A stretch of DNA of 42,357 nt from Rhypophila decipiens (Eukaryota > Ascomycota > Sordariomycetes > Sordariales > Naviculisporaceae), in assembly GCA_033297075.1 (NCBI GenBank), contig MU858305.1:1-42357 (forward strand), written 5' to 3'. Shown here piece after piece: positions 20,158 through 29,876 of this stretch (positions are counted from its first letter, which is position 1; every line of letters starts with the position of its first letter). A program made the translations under genes and the position numbers. The notes under the pieces are model-generated. The model was given only the letters and a program-made list of their open reading frames with translations. It was not told the DNA's origin and made no database searches.

Positions 20158-21036
20158 TCAGACCCGACCGAGAAAGAACTTGAACATCCAGACGTAAATG
20201 GGCGACATCAAGATGATACAGATCAAAAGGAACCAAAATGCGATGCGCATCAACAGGTCGACCCGGCGTTGGCAGGCGGGAGACCAGGCGGTGGGAGAAG
20301 GAGGCTCGGGAACCCCCATATCTTCACCAAAGGCGGTCAGGGTGCTGAGGTGACTGGCCTCCGAGAGGTAGCTGAGCACGCGCTCCTGCCCACGAGCGCG
20401 GCGGTTGTGAGGGCTTCTTGCTCTCGGCGCCTCGTCTCTCACAGCGCTGGTCTCGGTGCCTCTGGAGTAGGCCGTCGTCCCAAGGCTCTGGCCGACGGCG
20501 GTGGTGGTTGCGACGGGGCTGGCCGCACGGACGATTCGGTGTTGCGTCTCCGGCCGAGAGGAGAGCGAGGCGCTGCCGAGGGAGACGGTTGAGCCATGAG
20601 CGGCAATGCTGTGGGAGCCGGCCAGGCTGGATGCCCTCGAATCATGGGCAGAGGGAATATCTGAAATGGCAGCAGACGCCGCCGTTCTTGGTGCCGTCCG
20701 ATCGGCGATGCTGGAACCCGGACTCTCACTAGGATCATCGTCCTGCGCAGCGGCCGATGTAGATGCTGATATCAAGAAAGCTGTTAGATTGCGCCCTAAT
20801 GGGTTTGGGACTGGGGAAAACTTTAAAGCAGTATTAGGGAATAGGGAGAGGTGCTATAGTGTAGATGCGGATAACAATAAACAAAGAAAGATAGACAACT
20901 CACCTGACTGTTGAGACGGACTCTCTCTCCCATCTGAGATGGTTGTGTCTTCACATCCCAAGACACGGACGGCAACTTCTTGGTCTGTGTCGCTTCCAGG
21001 GAGCGACATGTCGGGCCAGTTGGGTCTGGAGCCCAT
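20158..21036 (-). CDS. Two-exon hypothetical protein with a C-terminal membrane segment (246 aa)
   Basis: Exon 1 is 21036-20904 and exon 2 is 20765-20158. The 138-nt intron has donor CAG|GTGAGT and acceptor ATATCAG, and it joins the frame at phase 1. The first exon gives MGSRPNWPDMSLPGSDTDQE, acidic and polar. Exon 2 is a long Ser/Ala/Arg-rich disordered stretch, a more conserved-looking patch (GQERVLSYLSEASHLSTLTA, FGEDMGVPEPPSPTAW), then one strongly hydrophobic helix (RIAFWFLLICIILMSPIYVW) followed by only about ten residues. This is the layout of a tail-anchored protein with a cytosolic N-terminus. There is no signal peptide. It may sit in the ER or mitochondrial outer membrane, but the target is unknown. 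Confidence 0.75.
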
Positions 21037-21714
21037 CTTTGAGTGTTTGTTGCTTTATTTTCTGTTAGCAAAGCAAGGAAATATCTTCAAAATGTTTGGC
21101 AATAGGATAAAGAGATGGGGCAGGCATACGCGAAAAGGTAGAGCGAGTTCTCGAATGTACTGGATAGTGAATCCTATGCCGTGGTAACCAACAAGACAAG
21201 ATCGCTGTGTCAACCGCAAGTTCAGGTCAGTGTCTTTGGACAAGGAAAGAAGGTCTTGCTTGGGTGAGCTAAGTAATTTGGCAGGTGGCTACCTTGATTT
21301 TCTGCCCACAGAGCTGGTTGAACCGCTGGAGGGGAAGCTCGAAAAGTGAATGAGCTTTCAGCTCCACCCCGGGTCCATTTTTGCTGTGATGATTTCATCC
21401 CGTCTCTCTTGTCAAACAGTAGACCAACATTCGACGTTTCTGCTATCTCGCCCAAGCTCGGGCATGCCTTGGATGACTACTAATGTTTGCTAGGCCCCCC
21501 GATACCGAGTCGGCTAGCTATTCGGCCCATTGCAACAAAATCTTTATTTAGAAGACTCTACAATTCATCCATCAGAATCTGGTAAGCAGTTCCATTATTG
21601 GCCTTGTTTGATAAAGATTGCAGTCGCTGCCATGTCCCATCCGCCGCGTTGCTTCACGCTACGCGTTTCCTCCGGCAACAGCTCTCTCCTACATCCCGAT
21701 AGCCATCCATCTCC
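21037..21714. other. Intergenic between divergent hypothetical genes
   Basis: This is the shared upstream region of the minus-strand gene at 20158-21036 and the plus-strand gene at 21715-22758. No TATA box or clear repeat was seen; the short frames lack protein character. Confidence 0.4.
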
Positions 21715-22758
21715 ATGAAACATCTTGCAGCCCTACTCTCAGATTACGATTACTATATCCTTACAGTTACTCCTCCGCCTTTGGACAAGATGCTGATGTT
21801 GGGAGGGAAGCTGTTTACCAGTCTCGTTGATTCGATATGGGCGAGACCAGAGCAGGACCCGACCGTCATGGACATCGACCCAAGGATTAATACAAAACGA
21901 AAGCTCGCCGAAGACGCCTATGTCGAAGTTGAGAAACGACGGTGTGGCTACATCTCTCGGATTATTCGTCCCATGCGCATAATGAAGCCGGGAATGCCCT
22001 CGTTCTTCCTCCACGAGCAGATCCCAAGATTCATCTACACGACGGCTCTCAAGGCAAATGGGAAACGTCTTTGTCCTTCGGTTTTCAAGATTCCGGTTGG
22101 GAAGAGGGTCTGGCATGCCAAGGCGAATGGGAGGCCAAACCGCACGCTGCGCATCCCTCTTTTCCTCAGACGGTCTCCCTGCATCTTTCTCGGGTCAGAG
22201 GGCAAGCGAAGCCGTCTTGACGCATTGGAGCATGCCGATTCAAAGAAACTACACAAAGAACTCCACAATCAAGCGCTCCATCTTCATTTTCGCTATTACG
22301 ATTGGGGCTATCAACCAGCTCCACGCAAGCGCTTCCCTCGCTTAGACAACCACAACCGCTTTCGACGACGAGCCACAGGGAGAAGAGACCCTAATCAGGC
22401 ACACTTTGATCCTGCACTGACCTTCTTCCGACATTTTCCAAGCCCGAGCAGCCCCGGCATGGATATCGACTCGACGCCACCGGCGACCGTACCACTGGCA
22501 GAGCTAGAGATGTTGAGTCTGTCCGGAGACAGTGATTCCATGGAAGGATTGGAAGTGTTCTCGAACAAGAGCCGGGCCAGCTTCTCAAGCTCTAGTAGTT
22601 GGGGCCAGGTGGCGCTTGATCCAGACATTGATGCCTCACAGGAGCCAAACAAGGGACCGCTGCAGTTCTTTCGTCGTCAATTAGAGAACCTAACAAATCG
22701 GCCTCTTTTTCTGTCTGTGCGGCAGTCATACTCGGCAGGGGGACCAATGTCTATGTAA
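21715..22758 (+). CDS. Hypothetical basic protein (347 aa)
   Basis: The frame runs from the ATG at 21715 to a TAA at 22756. A second start at 21790 (MLMLGGKLFTSL) has A at -3, whereas the first has T there, so the protein may really begin 25 residues later. The N-terminal third has the pattern KRKLAEDAYVEVEKRRCGY, which includes a possible nuclear-localisation cluster. The middle is rich in Arg, Pro and aromatic residues (HFRYYDWGYQPAPRKRFPRL). The C-terminal third is acidic then Ser-rich (LAELEMLSLSGDSDSMEGL, SRASFSSSSSWGQVALDPD). I see no catalytic motif, signal peptide or membrane helix, and I recognise no family. The convergent dehydrogenase gene begins only 134 bases beyond its stop. Confidence 0.65.
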   Translation: MKHLAALLSDYDYYILTVTPPPLDKMLMLGGKLFTSLVDSIWARPEQDPTVMDIDPRINTKRKLAEDAYVEVEKRRCGYISRIIRPMRIMKPGMPSFFLHEQIPRFIYTTALKANGKRLCPSVFKIPVGKRVWHAKANGRPNRTLRIPLFLRRSPCIFLGSEGKRSRLDALEHADSKKLHKELHNQALHLHFRYYDWGYQPAPRKRFPRLDNHNRFRRRATGRRDPNQAHFDPALTFFRHFPSPSSPGMDIDSTPPATVPLAELEMLSLSGDSDSMEGLEVFSNKSRASFSSSSSWGQVALDPDIDASQEPNKGPLQFFRRQLENLTNRPLFLSVRQSYSAGGPMSM

Positions 22759-22892
22759 GAGAAGTAACAAGGGAACTGGGTTGCATCAATCATCTAGATA
22801 GCGTTGTGCCTGGGTCCTGGCGACTGGATTTAGTCAATATCCTAATTGGCTGAGAATCATGTAATGCTATTCATTCTCCTGCTTATCGTACC

Positions 22893-23990
22893 TCACATGG
22901 TCTCTATATGTGCAACACCCAACCGATCTGCCTCCTTATTAAGAGTCTCAATCTCCTCTGTGCTGTATGGGATCCCGCTCTTTCTCCTCTCTGCCTCTCT
23001 ATCCAGCTCAATCTCTCCGGGAAAGTAGATCCTGTCCACACCAGCCATCCTAAGCTCCGACTCGACAACAGTCTTGTAAAGCACATCCATCCTCGCCCTG
23101 AACTCATCCAAGCTCATGAACAAATCGGGCTTCACCACCACAAAGAAATGCCCCACATTTCCCTCCTTGCTAAGATCATACGGCCCAGTGACTCCCCCAG
23201 CAAAGGCACTCCCGCTCAACACGCCCGAAAAGACATCCATCATGATCGCCAGCCCACTCCCTTTCGGCCCCCCAATCGGCAGCATAACACCCCCATCCAA
23301 CACCTCAGCAGGATCATCCGTCGTCCTTCCATGCTTATCCAGTCCCCAATCAGTAGGAATCCTCTCCCCCCTCCTCAGCGCCTTGTACACTTTGCCCCTA
23401 GCAGCAACACTAGGCGCCATATCCAAAATAAACGGCCGTCCTTCCTTCCCGCCCGGCGCACCACACGCAATAGGCGACACCCCCATGAGCGGCTTCATCC
23501 CGCCCCAAACAGGCAGCGCAGGCGAGGAATTGGTAAATACCAGACTCATCATGCCTTGGTCGACCGCGCGCTGGACGATCCAGGCCGACATGCCAAAGTG
23601 GTTGCTGTGCTTGACGCTTACCATGCCGATGCCGTAGGTTCTTGCCATGGAAATGGCCGTGTCGATGCCGAGCTGTGCAGAGAGGAAACCAAAGGCGTTT
23701 TGGCCGTCGATTTGGGCTACTACGAGGGTTGTCTGGGTGAGGGTCGGTTCGGCTGTCGGGGAGAGGATGCCGGCGCGCAGGCGGGCGAGGTAGGAGGGGA
23801 GTCGGTTTATGCCGTGGGATTCTACGCCCCGGAGGTCGGCTAGGACTAGGGCGTCGGCGATTGTTTGGGCTGAGTGGGGCGGCACGGAGGAGGCGGTTAG
23901 GAGGGAGGTTGTGAATTTTGTTGCTGCGGTTGAGGAGACGAGAATTGGGGGTTTTGAGGAGGCGCTTTCTTTGTTGGTTGGGGTTGTCAT
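22893..23990 (-). CDS. Malate/L-lactate dehydrogenase family (Ldh_2, YlbC/ComC type) oxidoreductase (365 aa)
   Basis: This single-exon gene has the usual length of the Ldh_2 family. Members are NAD(P)-dependent dehydrogenases of 2-hydroxyacids, ureidoglycolate, sulfolactate or, as reductases, cyclic imino acids; their fold is unlike the classical lactate/malate enzymes. Diagnostic motifs are ADLRGVESHGINRLPSYL (catalytic-type His59), the glycine/aromatic DGQNAFGF, VSVKHSNHFGMSAW (Lys127, His131), FTNSSPALPVWGG, GVSPIACGAPGG and GGPKGSGLAIMMDVFSGVLS. The C-terminus adds FPGEIELDREAERRKSGIP, a usual closing block in the family. There is no targeting signal, so it is probably cytosolic. The substrate cannot be read from sequence. 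It diverges from the sugar transporter at 25654, and the two may share a pathway (inference). Confidence 0.93.
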   Translation of the reverse strand: MTTPTNKESASSKPPILVSSTAATKFTTSLLTASSVPPHSAQTIADALVLADLRGVESHGINRLPSYLARLRAGILSPTAEPTLTQTTLVVAQIDGQNAFGFLSAQLGIDTAISMARTYGIGMVSVKHSNHFGMSAWIVQRAVDQGMMSLVFTNSSPALPVWGGMKPLMGVSPIACGAPGGKEGRPFILDMAPSVAARGKVYKALRRGERIPTDWGLDKHGRTTDDPAEVLDGGVMLPIGGPKGSGLAIMMDVFSGVLSGSAFAGGVTGPYDLSKEGNVGHFFVVVKPDLFMSLDEFRARMDVLYKTVVESELRMAGVDRIYFPGEIELDREAERRKSGIPYSTEEIETLNKEADRLGVAHIETM

Positions 23991-25653
23991 TTTTGTTTTT
24001 GCTGGGTTTCTTTCTTTTCCGGATGCTTGTTGAGGGTTGTTTTTCAGGTTACCGTTTGATATTATTCTTTTGGTGAGGTGTTTGGATATGGTAACAGAGA
24101 TCAGATACAGTATGATCGGAACATCACGCCCCTCATTGTGTCATGTTCGGACCCCTGGCGGGCTTACGGTTACGGCGGGAGTCAGCGCGGCCCGGTTCTC
24201 GGCGGAAAAGCTTCTTTCGACTTCGGCCCTGGAAGGGAAGGAGGACCAAGACGACGATGGGCTTGGCAACGGCTTTTCTACGACACCATGTGGGAGAAGT
24301 GGAACCAGGGGATTTCTTGGCGGTCTTACACAAGGCCAACCTAATTCTCAGCAAAGATTCTTGATGGATGCTTGTTTATCGTCTACTCAAATCTGTTTCT
24401 AATCACGACATCCCGAGAGTGAAATTTCCCCGCAGTTTGATGCAACCTGAGGTCCCCTTCATATACGGTCAAGGGATCGACAGCTCCTCATTACAATAAT
24501 CTTTTCGGACCCTCTCTAGTTGAACTGATTGGTCGTCCATACTGACTGCTTCCGTCTCTGGCAGCTACTCATGGTGGCTGCGCTAACTAAAAGTCAGCAC
24601 CCCCTTGGACCCCAGGAGCTACCGCCATCATCTGACGTCACTGATCCCTCGAGTGAGAGAATCTGAAGATATCTACTCGAATCCCGTCAAGAATTCGGTG
24701 ACGATGAGTCGGACGCGTTCGAATGTCGCCTTTGTTGACGTGCCAAGGCCAACCCCTTTCCTTTGTTCTATTGTTTACTCTCGGCGTATTTCAGGGTTGA
24801 AACCGCGGAGAATCTGGTCCAAGACAAGACTCGTTTTCATCAGCATTCCAGCTGCCTGGCCGTCCATCCCACCGACACGTTGCTTCAAAAATTCCCGGAT
24901 GCGGGGTATCTACCTGCCTGCCAGCTTAGGGACGTACGACTCAAGTTCACCAAATATGAGTCGTCGCCCATGGACTTGATGTTGTTATGCAGCTCACGAG
25001 TACGGCACATGTCGTGCAAGGTGGGGATTTGGGAAGGTGGCTACCGTTTATTTTACGGGCAACAGTCACGACCGCTGCCGGAAAGTCGAGACCCGGACAG
25101 CCTGCAGTAGTCGTCGGTCAGTCCGTAAACAGGTAGGAGAGGGTCCATACTGGATAAAGATGTGTGATGTGTGTGATCACAGGTCGCTGATCACCTGCTT
25201 CACCAATTCCGGATGGATACTTGCAGCTTTTGCTCTCCCACCAGACGTCACCCTTTTGAGGCCGAGAAATTGACCGGGTTGCTTTTCTAGGATGCCATAT
25301 AGGATGCACCATCCACCGTTTCGGGTCTCACTTGGCTGGTATTTATCAATCACTAGTTTAGGGTCCCACCAAGTTTCACGCTCCGGCTCTCTTTTTTCCC
25401 CAAAATAGGGATTCTAGCTGACCTTTGACTCGCGTGGTTTAACCTCTCCAAGGACAGGGTTCCATTCTCAATTCTCTGGCCAACACGATTGATCTCACGA
25501 GCTTGGAAGAACATCCTCCTTGTCTTCTCGCAGACTCTCTACTCTCCGTCTACGCTTTCTTCGACCCGTTTGGTTCGACTTTGCAGTTGCGACAACTCTA
25601 TCGATCTTCCGCACTCTCAATCTTCCAGTCGCTGTGACCCCCAAGTGGCCACC
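23991..25653. promoter_or_regulatory. Shared upstream region of the divergent dehydrogenase and transporter genes
   Basis: These 1.66 kb hold no gene that I can support. The short plus-strand frames (for example 24605-24979) lack family character. Both flanking genes are transcribed away from it. Short GC-box-like words occur, but no more often than chance predicts, so no operator is claimed. Confidence 0.4.
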
Positions 25654-27412
25654 ATGGCCGGCGGAGTAAAGAAACCCGTCAATATCTTCAAACTCAAAAA
25701 CCTAGGCGAACCGAACGAGGTGTTCAACTGGCGGTTATGGTTTGCCGTCTTTTCCTTCGGTCTCCTGGGCGCCGCCCGTGGTGTTGACGAGGGCCTGATC
25801 AGTGGTGCTTTCAATGCGAAGAACTTTCAGCAATCCATCAACTACGACTCCTACAGCGCCTATGAGCGGGCCAATATCAAGGCCAATGTCTCTTCCATGG
25901 TGCAAATGGGCTGTGTAGCAGGCGCACTGATGTCGGTCCCCCATCTCTATCATCTATGTTATATCATGCCCGTGACTAACTGAACAACGCAGTGCATTCC
26001 TTATTTGCGACAAAATCGGGCGCATATGGGCAACTCGCCAACTATGTGTTCTTTGGATTTTCGGAATTGCCATCTTCATGGGCTCGAACGGCAACCTAGG
26101 AGCCATCTATGCTGGTAGATTCATTGCTGGTCTCGGCGTGGGCCAGACTGCAGTTGTCGGACCCGTCTACATTGCTGAGATCGCGCCAGCCAGCGTCCGT
26201 GGTCTCTGTACATGCATATTCACAGGCTTCGTCTACCTCGGAATCGTCCTCGCCTACTTCACCAACTACGGCTGCCAAGTCAACATGGGCGACGATACTC
26301 CCAACCGATGGCTCGTTCCGACATCCCTCCACATCATGTTTGCCGGCATAATCTTCCTGCTGACCTTTCTCCAGTGCGAATCACCTCGCTACCTCATCAA
26401 GCAAGGAAAGTACCAGAAGGCGCTCGAGGTCATGTCGCGCCTTCGACATCTCCCACAAGATCATGAGTACGTCCAGCGCGAGATCAACGCGATCACTCTG
26501 AGCCACCACGAGGAGATGGAGGCGACCAAGGGCGCAGGTCCGCTAGGAATCATCAAAGAAGCATTCGGCATCAAGTCCAACCTCTACCGAGTCGTCCTGA
26601 CCATCACGGCCCAGATAATGTCTCAGTGGTCCGGCGCCGGCTCCATCACACTCTACGCTCCCGATCTCTTTCACATCCTCGGCATCCGTGGCACCAACGA
26701 AAAGCTCCTCATCACGGGCGTGTTTGGCATCACCAAGCTTGTCGCAGCCGTGCTGTGCGCCTTGTTCCTCGTCGACTTTATCGGGCGCAAAAGGTCTCTG
26801 ATGATTGGAATCACGTTCCAGGCGGTCTCCATGGTCTACGTCGCCAGTTTCCTGACGGCTGTGCCCGGTCTTGGTGGCGGTGGAGACGACTATCGCCTCG
26901 GTGGCTCGGAACTAGCTGCCTCGAGGGGCGCAATCGCCATGATCTACCTCTCGGGTTTCGGCTGGGCTCTGGGCTGGAATTCCATGCAGTATCTTTTGAC
27001 GGCCGAACTGTTCCCCTTGCGGATTCGCGCATTCTGCACATCGCTGGCAATGACCTTTCACTTTGTCAATCAGTACGGCAACTCTCGCGCTGTGCCCAAC
27101 ATGTTGCTGCCTGTCGCCGATGGGGGTATCTCGCCGCAGGGGACATTTTGGTGTTTTGCGGCCGTGACTATTATTGGTGGGCTCTGGGTATGGTTCTTTG
27201 TCCCCGAGACGGCAGGTCGCACGCTCGAGAGCATGGATCGACTGTTTAGTCTGCCGTGGTACAAGATTGGTCTGTACGGGAACAGAGACGCAGAGATCCA
27301 AGACGCGGCGGCGAACGAGAAGGGGGATCTTGCTGATGCGACGAGGGCGAATATCGAGATGCAGGGGACCAGTAGTAACGACACCCATGATGCGATACGG
27401 AGGGCTTCGTAG
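25654..27412 (+). CDS. MFS sugar transporter (SP family), two exons, 565 aa
   Basis: Exon 1 is 25654-25931 and exon 2 is 25993-27412. The 61-nt intron (donor GTCGGT, branch GACTAAC, acceptor GCAG) joins GAL-I-AFLICDKIGR in frame. The ATG has the good context CACCATGG. Hallmarks of the sugar porter family occur in order: DEGLISGAF in the first helix, DKIGR in loop 2-3, GRFIAGLGVGQTAVVGPVYI with EIAPASVRG in helices 4-5, CESPRYLIKQGK (the PESPR motif with Cys for Pro), the QWSGAGSITLYAP helix-7 motif, DFIGRKRSL in loop 8-9, and PETAGRTLE after the last helix. About twelve hydrophobic segments are present; both ends are cytosolic and polar. The likely role is plasma-membrane proton-sugar or related polyol/acid uptake; the substrate is not readable. 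The C-tail is acidic and short. Confidence 0.95.
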
Positions 27413-28136
27413 GGGAATTTTCTTGGCTTTGAGAAGCAGTTTTGTTTTGCAGTGTTGATTTATGTACGTTATGTTGTTCAGTCTGGTTCGTGTTTCTTTT
27501 TGTCAGCGGAGCAATTGCTGCTAAAGGTATGGCGTTCGACGGTTACATCTTTCGAGTAAATTCCTCTGTATGCCAATCGATGATATCCAAAGGAGCGGAA
27601 CTTTGCATCAGTCTCATATAGATGTGCAACAGCGGTGAATGATTCATTCTGATGATTCCTTGCGATGCTCCATGTTTGAGAAAACCCCATGAAGTCGCGC
27701 TGCCCAACCAATGTGGTGACCTCTCATCTCATATATCTACCAACATCATGTACCCCGCGCTGTCTTGCCATGATCCAAATCGCCTTGCTTCACGCTGGCG
27801 TCGGGTAATCCGCTGCTGGCAGAACCGCTTCTTACACGATGCAACACCTTGTAAAAATCTATGGACGTTGACACAGAGCATTGGAGGGCCCTGGACAAGT
27901 ATATAAACTCCCCAGCTCTCAAAATCCTTTCCCCCTTCCTGTCTTCTTCCCTGGCTCAACCTTCTCCATCGTCCACGGAAGCTCTCAAGGCATCTTGCCA
28001 GTCATATTCAGCATCTTGAATAACTGCAACCCACATATATGATACTTGGAAAACAGAACATCTATCAGAAACAGTGATAATTACCCCCTCTACATACCGA
28101 AAAGCACATCTCTCGCATCACTTCTTCTTCCTCAAC
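27413..28136. other. Intergenic with promoter of the small repeat protein
   Basis: No gene is supported. The transporter's 3' end lies at the left. At 27900-27907 is a clean TATATAAA, followed by C/T-rich leader-like sequence up to the ATG at 28137. Confidence 0.5.
27900..27907 (+). promoter_or_regulatory. TATA box of the small Ser/His protein gene
   Basis: TATATAAA lies 237 bases upstream of the ATG at 28137, followed by pyrimidine-rich sequence and CAA(C) blocks typical of fungal leaders. Assignment to this gene is by position only. Confidence 0.5.
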
Positions 28137-28457
28137 ATGCCCAGCTCAAAGAGCAGCAGCAGCCACAGCAGCCACAGCAGCCACAGCAGCCACAGCAGCC
28201 ACAGCAGCCACAGCAGCAGTAGCAGCGGCAGCGGCAGCGGCAGCGGCAGCGGCAAAAGCGGCGTTACCCATCTGGGCTACACCGCCCAAGAGATTAAGGA
28301 ATGCCGCTTCAAGCTTAAGCCGGGCAAAGAACCGACATCGCTGTTGTCCCTAGCAGCTCAGGGCTTCGGCTTGGCCTTCGTGGGATTGAATACCAATGCC
28401 CCGAAGGGTTCCGCTCAGTCTTCTCGCACGGGAAGTGAGAAGAAGCGCACTGGTTGA
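28137..28457 (+). CDS. Small Ser/His/Gly-repeat protein (106 aa)
   Basis: I start at the ATG at 28137 (MPSSKSSSSHSSH), in AACATGCC context, and not 21 codons earlier, because the earlier start would lie in leader-like sequence. Residues 5-40 are tandem Ser-Ser-His then Gly-Ser repeats encoded by a 9-bp (AGCCACAGC) and then a 6-bp (AGCGGC) microsatellite. The remaining part looks like a real short domain: GVTHLGYTAQEIKECRFKLK, PTSLLSLAAQGFGLAFVGL, and a basic end. One Cys is present, with no signal peptide or membrane helix. A TATA box lies 237 bases upstream. Function unknown. Confidence 0.65.
   Translation: MPSSKSSSSHSSHSSHSSHSSHSSHSSSSSGSGSGSGSGKSGVTHLGYTAQEIKECRFKLKPGKEPTSLLSLAAQGFGLAFVGLNTNAPKGSAQSSRTGSEKKRTG
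28152..28258 (+). repeat. Coding microsatellite, AGCCACAGC then AGCGGC units
   Basis: About six AGCCACAGC nonamers are followed by AGCAGT and about five GGCAGC hexamers, all in frame, so copy-number change alters the Ser-His and Gly-Ser runs without frameshift. Confidence 0.9.
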
Positions 28458-29099
28458 TTCACACACACACAACTTTGTCATGATCGGGATCGGATTACGA
28501 TCAGGGGAATGGACTGGGGACTGGACGGAGTGAGATACTTTCCGGGGTGTGACTGGTGGGGTTGGTGCAATCTTGTCGTTGACTTGTTGTTCGGAGTTGG
28601 GTTCGGTGGACACTCACGGACGTTGCTGTCTTTTTTTGGGTTGGGTTAACTTGGGTAATTCACTTCTTTTATTGGTTTTTGGTTTCTCGAGTCGTGGGAT
28701 CATGGATGGATGGATCATAGCATTACGTACGGCTTATACGATGAGTTGTTCAGCAATAATAAAGTACCTTTGCGCACCGCCAGGCCAGCAGTGCTAGAAG
28801 CTTGTGGTGTGTCCTGTCTTGTGTCTTCCAAGATCTGTCGGGGCCAGGTCAGGGCCAGAAGTGTGTAAGCTACTTGCAATGTACCTTTTGTCTGTCAGTC
28901 ACGTACCTCCGAGCCACATGTTATCAAACTCTAAATATTGTACGCATTTTCCGCCTAATTCCGGCGTTACGCTGACGGACATTTTGATCATCCTGAATTG
29001 GGTTCAAACGGTACTTCTGGGAATGACGCAGGCCCCAGAAGAGGGCTACAGCCTGCGGCCGGCCAACTGGAGCTCGCCATGGGGGGTATACGAGTCACT
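28458..29099. other. Intergenic, nothing recognised
   Basis: The short plus-strand frames at 28549-28797 and 28804-29229 do not resemble proteins. The GT-rich part to about 28690 is probably the 3' region of the preceding gene. Confidence 0.4.
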
Positions 29100-29410
29100 C
29101 GTCATATTAATATTTCACCAAAGAAGACATGAAGATGTGCCCCCTGCCATAGTTCAGTATCCATCTGCCAAACAAAGTATGCATTTGCCCATTCCTCCTC
29201 ATATTACCAGGTCACTAAAGAAGAAATGAAGGTGTGGCCCCTGCTATAGTTCGGTATCCATCTCCAAAAAAGCATCAATCTGCTAAAGGAGTATCAATCT
29301 GCCCGAAAAAGTATCAATCTGCCCGAAAAAGTATCAATCTGCCCATTCCTCCTCAAATTACCAAATGGCCAAGAACAACATGAATATGCCCCCCCCCGCC
29401 CCCCATCCAT
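29100..29410 (+). repeat. Tandem and nested direct repeats
   Basis: A block CCATTCCTCCTCATATTACC / ACTAAAGAAGAAATGAAGG / CCCCTGC(T/C)ATAGTTC recurs about every 95-120 bases in three increasingly broken copies (29103, 29198, 29343). Nested between copies 2 and 3 is a 20-bp unit, GTATCAATCTGCCCGAAAAA, three times. The stretch ends in a C-rich run at about 29386-29402. Confidence 0.85.
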
Positions 29411-29689
29411 CAATATCAATTTGCCTAACGTGATCCTCCAAACTTACCAACTTACCAAACGAACCCCAATATATATCTCTCCGCCGCCCATAGACTAGGG
29501 AAAGCTCTAAAAAAGAATAAACCCAAGTAGAGAGTAAGGAAAAGGGAAAGAAAGGGGAGGTGTAAGTAGGTAGAAAGGAAAGAAAAGAAAACGAAAAAGA
29601 AAAAGGAAGAAAAAGGGGAAGAAAAAGGAAGAAAAAGAATATAGCTGAGTAGAAAGGAAGGAAAAGAATAACAAAGTATAAAAAATAGT
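29411..29689 (+). other. Purine-rich tract (A/G)
   Basis: From about 29515 to 29680 the + strand is nearly all A and G (GGAAAGAAAAGAAAACG, AAAAAGGAAGAAAAAGGGG). It codes for nothing. Such tracts can form unusual DNA structures or mark old retroelement ends, but neither is shown here. Confidence 0.8.
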
Positions 29690-29695
29690 GTGCTG

Positions 29696-29853
29696 GGGCT
29701 TATCCTGTAATGGACAGGACAAGCCCAAGTTTCCTATAACCACGACCCAAGTACTGGCAAGTAAAAACCCCTTGAAATAGGCTCGTTCAGCCTGGTCGAG
29801 AGGCAGCAAATGAGCGAGACCTAATGAGGTATACTACCGCGTTCGATAGTACC
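29696..29853. other. Two hairpins between the purine tract and the next gene
   Basis: GGGCTTATCCTGT (29696-29708) pairs with ACAGGACAAGCCC (29714-29726) around the loop AATGG, with 12 of 13 positions complementary. A second foldback, GGTATACTACCG / CGATAGTACC, lies at 29828-29853. It may be a small structured RNA or the end of an old transposable element. Confidence 0.6.
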
Positions 29854-29876
29854 TGAACTGTGGTTTCTCTCCCTCC

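Noticed and set aside
22908..23843. 311-codon open frame on the plus strand
   Set aside because: It lies antisense to the dehydrogenase gene at 22893-23990, which has clear family motifs; the plus frame has none and is a shadow of third-codon GC bias.
23991..25653. CreA-type SYGGRG sites (for example GCGGGG at 24901, GTGGGG at 25021)
   Set aside because: So short and degenerate a word is expected about six times on both strands in 1.66 kb, so the four noticed carry no weight.
29754..29820. tRNA-like or SINE-like sequence (GGCTCGTTCAGCCTGGTCGA)
   Set aside because: The internal promoter boxes do not match well and no cloverleaf could be drawn.
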